Origin: Chitinophagales bacterium
GTDB lineage: Bacteria > Bacteroidota > Bacteroidia > Chitinophagales > Saprospiraceae
Direction: 5' to 3'
NCBI GenBank assembly: GCA_013299105.1
Contig: JAAFJY010000004.1
Span: 260,241-324,240, forward strand
Length of the DNA stretch: 64,000 nucleotides
How positions within the stretch are numbered: position 1 is the first letter of the stretch; each line of letters opens with the position of its first letter. The notes under the pieces are model-generated. The model searched no databases. It was not told the origin of the DNA and was given only the letters and a program-made list of their open reading frames with translations. Below, piece after piece: positions 61,109-64,000 of this stretch. The translations under genes and the position numbers were made by a program.

Positions 61109-61669
61109 ATGTTTGCAATGCCATTTGCAGCGGAGTTTCATAAAATGGCGGTCAAAGAAACTCAAGTTTTCCAAAAAGTTACCATCGCTAATCAGTTTTA
61201 TGAGGAGCTTGCCTTCATTAACATGTACTGTGACCAAGAAGATTGTGACTGCCGTAGGGCTACTATCTTTGTTGATGACCTTTGCGGTAAGTTCACCATC
61301 CCCTTAGCAGTCATCTCATATGGATGGGAACCTTTGTCTTTTTATAAAAAATGGGGCCCATTAATGGACAACCGAACGCTAAAGAATTTCAAAGGGCCAG
61401 CTATTGATTGGGGGCACCAGCAGAGTAATCCTCATCCCGATTTTGTTGCATTGTTCAAAAAACAGCTACAAGATGAAAATTTCAAGCAGCTTTTTCCTCA
61501 ACAGTATGCTCGCTATAAAAACCGTATAGGGATGCCCCTTCCAAGTGATATTGAAGCTGATTTGGGTTTGGATTTACCTTGTAGTTGCGAGAGTGGGAAG
61601 ATTTTTGGGAATTGTTGTAATCGCAAAAGAAATTTTTGGGGTAGGCTAATCGACAAATTTCTGCCCTAG
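61109..61669 (+). CDS. SEC-C-like zinc-motif protein, array member 3
   Basis: A 186-residue paralogue and the most divergent of the four. It keeps YCDQEDCDCRR, AVISYGWEPLSFYKKWGPL, SNPHPDFVALF, QQYARYKNRIGMPLPSDIEADLGL and PCSCESGKIFGNCC. It replaces the APKNRL end with a longer basic tail (NRKRNFWGRLIDKFLP). The ATG at 61109 gives the best match to the N-termini of the others; a TTG at 61043 would add 22 residues without counterpart. It lies 75 bases after member 2. Confidence 0.78.
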   Translation: MFAMPFAAEFHKMAVKETQVFQKVTIANQFYEELAFINMYCDQEDCDCRRATIFVDDLCGKFTIPLAVISYGWEPLSFYKKWGPLMDNRTLKNFKGPAIDWGHQQSNPHPDFVALFKKQLQDENFKQLFPQQYARYKNRIGMPLPSDIEADLGLDLPCSCESGKIFGNCCNRKRNFWGRLIDKFLP

Positions 61670-61711
61670 GAAGCAAAACCAAGATATTTGAAATTTTTTA
61701 ATCAAGCTAGC

Positions 61712-62245
61712 ATGGTTTTTCAGTCTTATTATAATTTTTACGAGAAATTTCCCGCTTTCGAGATGATCATAGCCTATGAAGTAGAGCTAAATGGGACTTT
61801 TTTTGATGAAATCGTTTTTATCCCATTGTACTGCTCGGATAAAAACTGTGATTGTAGAAGGGTCATCGTTCAAGTGTATGAGCGTGATCCGAAAAAACGG
61901 CACTTGCCTTTGGCTGTTATCACTTATGGATGGGAAAACTATTCCTTTTACCGAAAATGGTCAAAAAACTTGAGTGATGAAGAAATTAGGGAGAGTTTGG
62001 GACCCGCCTTAGAGCCTCGCCATAAACAAAGCCATCCAGATCCGTATATCGTTGATGTCTTCCATCAAGCATTAGAAATGCCCTCAATCAAACAGCGTTT
62101 TCGCCGCCAATATGCCCAATTCAAGCTCGCAATCGGCATGAAACTACCCAAAGACGTTGCCTCACATTTGGGCCTGATGCAACCTTGTGTTTGTGAAAGC
62201 GGTAAAATCTTTAAGTTTTGCTGTGCGCCTAAGAATCGGCTTTGA
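61712..62245 (+). CDS. SEC-C-like zinc-motif protein, array member 4
   Basis: A 177-residue paralogue with YCSDKNCDCRR, AVITYGWENYSFYRKWSKN and SHPDPYIVDVF (the NPHP motif has changed to HPDP). RQYAQFKLAIGMKLPKDVASHLGL and PCVCESGKIFKFCC plus APKNRL follow. The ATG at 61712 is used; a TTG at 61688 adds eight residues. It is followed after 35 bases by the acetylxylan-esterase-like gene, so all five genes may be on one transcript. Confidence 0.78.
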   Translation: MVFQSYYNFYEKFPAFEMIIAYEVELNGTFFDEIVFIPLYCSDKNCDCRRVIVQVYERDPKKRHLPLAVITYGWENYSFYRKWSKNLSDEEIRESLGPALEPRHKQSHPDPYIVDVFHQALEMPSIKQRFRRQYAQFKLAIGMKLPKDVASHLGLMQPCVCESGKIFKFCCAPKNRL

Positions 62246-62280
62246 AATCGACCTTTTTCAACTCTAAACGATCAACAAAC

Positions 62281-63579
62281 ATGCAACTCAAACCAGCCTT
62301 TCTCCTCTTCTTTTGTCTGCTTGCACTTGGCGATCTCGTTGCCCAACCCGCTCGCCAACTCATTGAAATTTTCGTCACACCCTTGCGCGACAATTGGGTT
62401 TTTAAAGTCAATGAACGATGCGATTTCGAGGTGAAAGTCCTGCACAACGGCCAGTTTTTGCAAAATGTAAAATGCACTTACGAGCTCTCGCCCGACCAAA
62501 TGCCCGCAGAAAAAAAGGGTGAAATCATGCTGGATGGCAAGGCCAAAGTGATCGAAGGCATGGCTCTCAAGCAAGCAGGTTTTGTAAAATGCAACGTAAC
62601 GGTTGAATACCAAGGCAAAAAATACAACAACTGGGGCCAAGCCGGGGTCGAGCCCGAAAAAATCAAGCCCGTAGTGGCAATGCCCGCCGATTTTGATGCT
62701 TTCTGGGAGCAAGCCAAGGCCGAGGTGGCCAAAATTCCGCTGGATGCCAACCTGACCCTGGTACCAGAGTTGTGTACACCACACATCAATGTTTACCACC
62801 TTCATTTTCAAAACATCGGCCAAGCCTCCTGGATGGGGCCTAGCCGTTTTTACGGCATGTTGTCGGTTCCCAAAAAACCAGGTAAATATCCTGCGATCCT
62901 GGAAGTGCCTGGTGCCGGGGTACGTGCTTATGGCCGCGACGACCGCGCCGCCCGTGGGGTGATCGTGCTCAAAGTTGGCATCCACGGCATCCCGGTCAAT
63001 ATGGGGCCGGAGGTGTACGAGCAATTGGGTCGCGGGGCTTTGGTCAGCTACAACGTTTACCAGATCGACAACCGCGATCGTTATTACTACAAGCGGGTTT
63101 ACCTGGGTTGTGTCAGGGCGGTTGACTTCCTCCACACCTTGCCCGAATTTGACGGTACAAACCTGGGCGTGAGCGGCGGTAGCCAAGGCGGGGCCTTGTC
63201 GATCATCACCGCAGCCTTGGACAAACGCATCAAATACCTGGTGAGTTACTACCCCGCACTTTGCGACCTCAACGCTTACCTCAAAGGCCAGGCGGGCGGC
63301 TGGCCGGGCATGTACCGGGGCCTTAAAGAAGCCGATTGTGGCCCTTGGTTGCAAGTGACACCATATTATGACGTGGTGAATTTTGCAAAAAAATTGACGA
63401 TACCGGGTTGGTACTCCTGGGGCTACAATGACCTGGTGTGCCCGCCTACCTCAATGTATGCGGCTTACAACTCCATTCCAAGCAGCAAAGAATTGATGCT
63501 CTATCACGAAATCGCGCACTGGACTTTCCCGGAGCAGACCCAGCAGGGCTTTGAATGGTTGTTGGGGAAATTGAAGTAG
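62281..63579 (+). CDS. Exported acetylxylan-esterase-like alpha/beta hydrolase
   Basis: A 432-residue protein with signal peptide MQLKPAFLLFFCLLALGDLVA. An N-terminal beta-sandwich (~residues 25-125, FEVKVLHNGQFLQNVKCTYEL) is followed by an AXE1-type alpha/beta hydrolase. The catalytic residues are S301 in GVSGGSQGGALS, D384 in SWGYNDLVCPP and H413 in EIAHWTFPEQ. Members deacetylate xylan, cephalosporin C or other acetylated sugars. It ends without a T9SS sorting domain and is probably periplasmic. The ATG at 62281 gives the signal peptide; earlier codons overlap the end of the SEC-C-like gene frame. No other hemicellulose genes are adjacent. Confidence 0.92.
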   Translation: MQLKPAFLLFFCLLALGDLVAQPARQLIEIFVTPLRDNWVFKVNERCDFEVKVLHNGQFLQNVKCTYELSPDQMPAEKKGEIMLDGKAKVIEGMALKQAGFVKCNVTVEYQGKKYNNWGQAGVEPEKIKPVVAMPADFDAFWEQAKAEVAKIPLDANLTLVPELCTPHINVYHLHFQNIGQASWMGPSRFYGMLSVPKKPGKYPAILEVPGAGVRAYGRDDRAARGVIVLKVGIHGIPVNMGPEVYEQLGRGALVSYNVYQIDNRDRYYYKRVYLGCVRAVDFLHTLPEFDGTNLGVSGGSQGGALSIITAALDKRIKYLVSYYPALCDLNAYLKGQAGGWPGMYRGLKEADCGPWLQVTPYYDVVNFAKKLTIPGWYSWGYNDLVCPPTSMYAAYNSIPSSKELMLYHEIAHWTFPEQTQQGFEWLLGKLK

Positions 63580-63876
63580 GCTCAAGTTGGGTTTCAAGTT
63601 GAAAAAGGCATGGGTATTTACTTAGACCTAAACTTAGGGTCAACTTTGGATTTGCGAAGTTCGAATTTTTGACTTACGACTTACGACTTACGACTTACGA
63701 GTGACGACTTACGACTTACAAAGTGGGAGCTCGCTGGCAATTGCTTTGGGTGCTGAGGCATCCGTTTGCACAGCTTGATATATTTGAGTTGATCTTGGCT
63801 AAATTCAAGTTATAAAGGCTTGAAAAACAATGATTTTCAGCTAATGCATACGATCGTCAAGGATGCTAGAAGTTTA
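63580..63876. other. Intergenic region with a heptamer tract
   Basis: Bases 63670-63720 hold about six units of ACTTACG (one is AGTGACG), followed by GGGAGCTCGCTGG. The tract matches the degenerate one at 5998-6055. No gene is seen. The stretch lies between the esterase and the IS end. Confidence 0.6.
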
Positions 63877-64000
63877 GAAGCTGTTTAAATTTTTTTCAGC
63901 CAAATCTTGCCAAAATGATACTGATGTAAGCAAGTTTGACAAAAGAAGCGGAAGATTCAGGGTCTTTCTCATAATCTTTGGCCAATCGTCTAAAAAAATT
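63877..64000 (-). mobile_element. End of an IS5-family-type insertion sequence (cut by the window edge)
   Basis: The IS end GAAGCTGTTTAAATTTTTTT begins at 63877, directly next to TTA (63874-63876), which would be half of a TNA target duplication. A transposase gene runs from it out of the window. The end sequence resembles the ends of the two 161-bp MITE-like elements. Confidence 0.75.
63896..64000 (-). CDS. IS5-family-type transposase, C-terminal fragment
   Basis: Thirty-four codons and a stop run from the window edge. They translate to a C-terminus with FRRLAKDYEKDPESSASFV followed by KLAYISIILARFG. RRLAKDYE is the typical tail of IS5-group DDE transposases. The gene continues beyond base 64000. 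The start, catalytic residues and the other IS end are not visible, so whether the element is intact is unknown. Confidence 0.78.
   Translation of the reverse strand, partial: NFFRRLAKDYEKDPESSASFVKLAYISIILARFG

Noticed and set aside
59951..62245. SEC-C-like genes considered as broken pieces of secA
   Set aside because: Each has a complete, parallel structure with its own N-terminal Cys cluster, and no SecA ATPase motif is present.
62272..63354. 360-codon open frame antisense to the acetylxylan-esterase-like gene
   Set aside because: The plus-strand gene has a signal peptide and a full catalytic triad. The antisense product resembles no protein and is a by-product of codon bias.
63670..63720. 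Heptamer tract considered as a CRISPR array
   Set aside because: Units are 7 bases with no spacers and no cas genes nearby. It is a simple tandem repeat.

Overview
The window looks like chromosome from a Bacteroidota bacterium of the Saprospiraceae type (a Haliscomenobacter-like organism is my best guess from the gene set; no database was searched). The signs are SusC/SusD genes, several proteins ending in type IX secretion (T9SS) sorting domains, lipoproteins with Bacteroidota-style lipoboxes, TTG or ATG starts without Shine-Dalgarno sequences, and promoters of the TTG-N19-21-TAnnTTTG kind. No rRNA, tRNA, CRISPR array or intact prophage was seen.

Layout. 0-6 kb: XisI-like gene, galT, a SNF2 helicase and a 2-hydroxyacid dehydrogenase. 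6-9 kb: DUF4160/DUF2442 pair and a secreted carboxylesterase. 9.8-12.1 kb: ECF sigma factor with a large membrane partner. 12.6-24 kb: housekeeping and envelope genes (GNAT, glycosyltransferase, cohesin-domain protein, S41 protease, PIN toxin/antitoxin, dapF, HtrA protease, AraC-type regulator, CPBP protease, purE, membrane acyltransferase). 24.5-36.6 kb: SusC/SusD, OmpA/TSP3 porin, SRPBCC protein, large BNR-repeat exoprotein and the 3' remnant of a T9SS surface protein. 36.7-41.2 kb: Crp/Fnr regulator, rhodanese-metallo-beta-lactamase fusion, MFS transporter and sterol-desaturase-like protein in one tight run, plus cytochrome P460. 41.5-48.2 kb: lipoprotein and exopolysaccharide-initiating sugar transferase, ars operon, RNase H, and a haloperoxidase homologue lacking one catalytic histidine. 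48.6-55.1 kb: a duplicated two-gene cassette of exported proteins. 55.7-59.9 kb: uxuA with a divergent sugar transporter, a CBS-domain protein and a lipoprotein. 59.9-63.6 kb: four tandem paralogues with an N-terminal Cys cluster and a C-terminal SEC-C-like zinc motif, then an acetylxylan-esterase-like hydrolase. The right edge cuts an IS5-type transposase.

The intergenic DNA is unusually rich in dispersed repeats. There are two 161-bp MITE-like elements with TNA target duplications whose ends resemble those of the IS at the right edge. Three copies of a ~135-bp inverted-repeat element and two copies of a four-hairpin element (one nested in another inverted repeat) are also present. Other families include CTTTTG arrays, heptamer tracts, TTGAA-type repeats and a ~135-bp block shared upstream of two unrelated genes. 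The least explained protein-coding locus is the four-gene SEC-C-like array. The most testable single-gene anomaly is the haloperoxidase.
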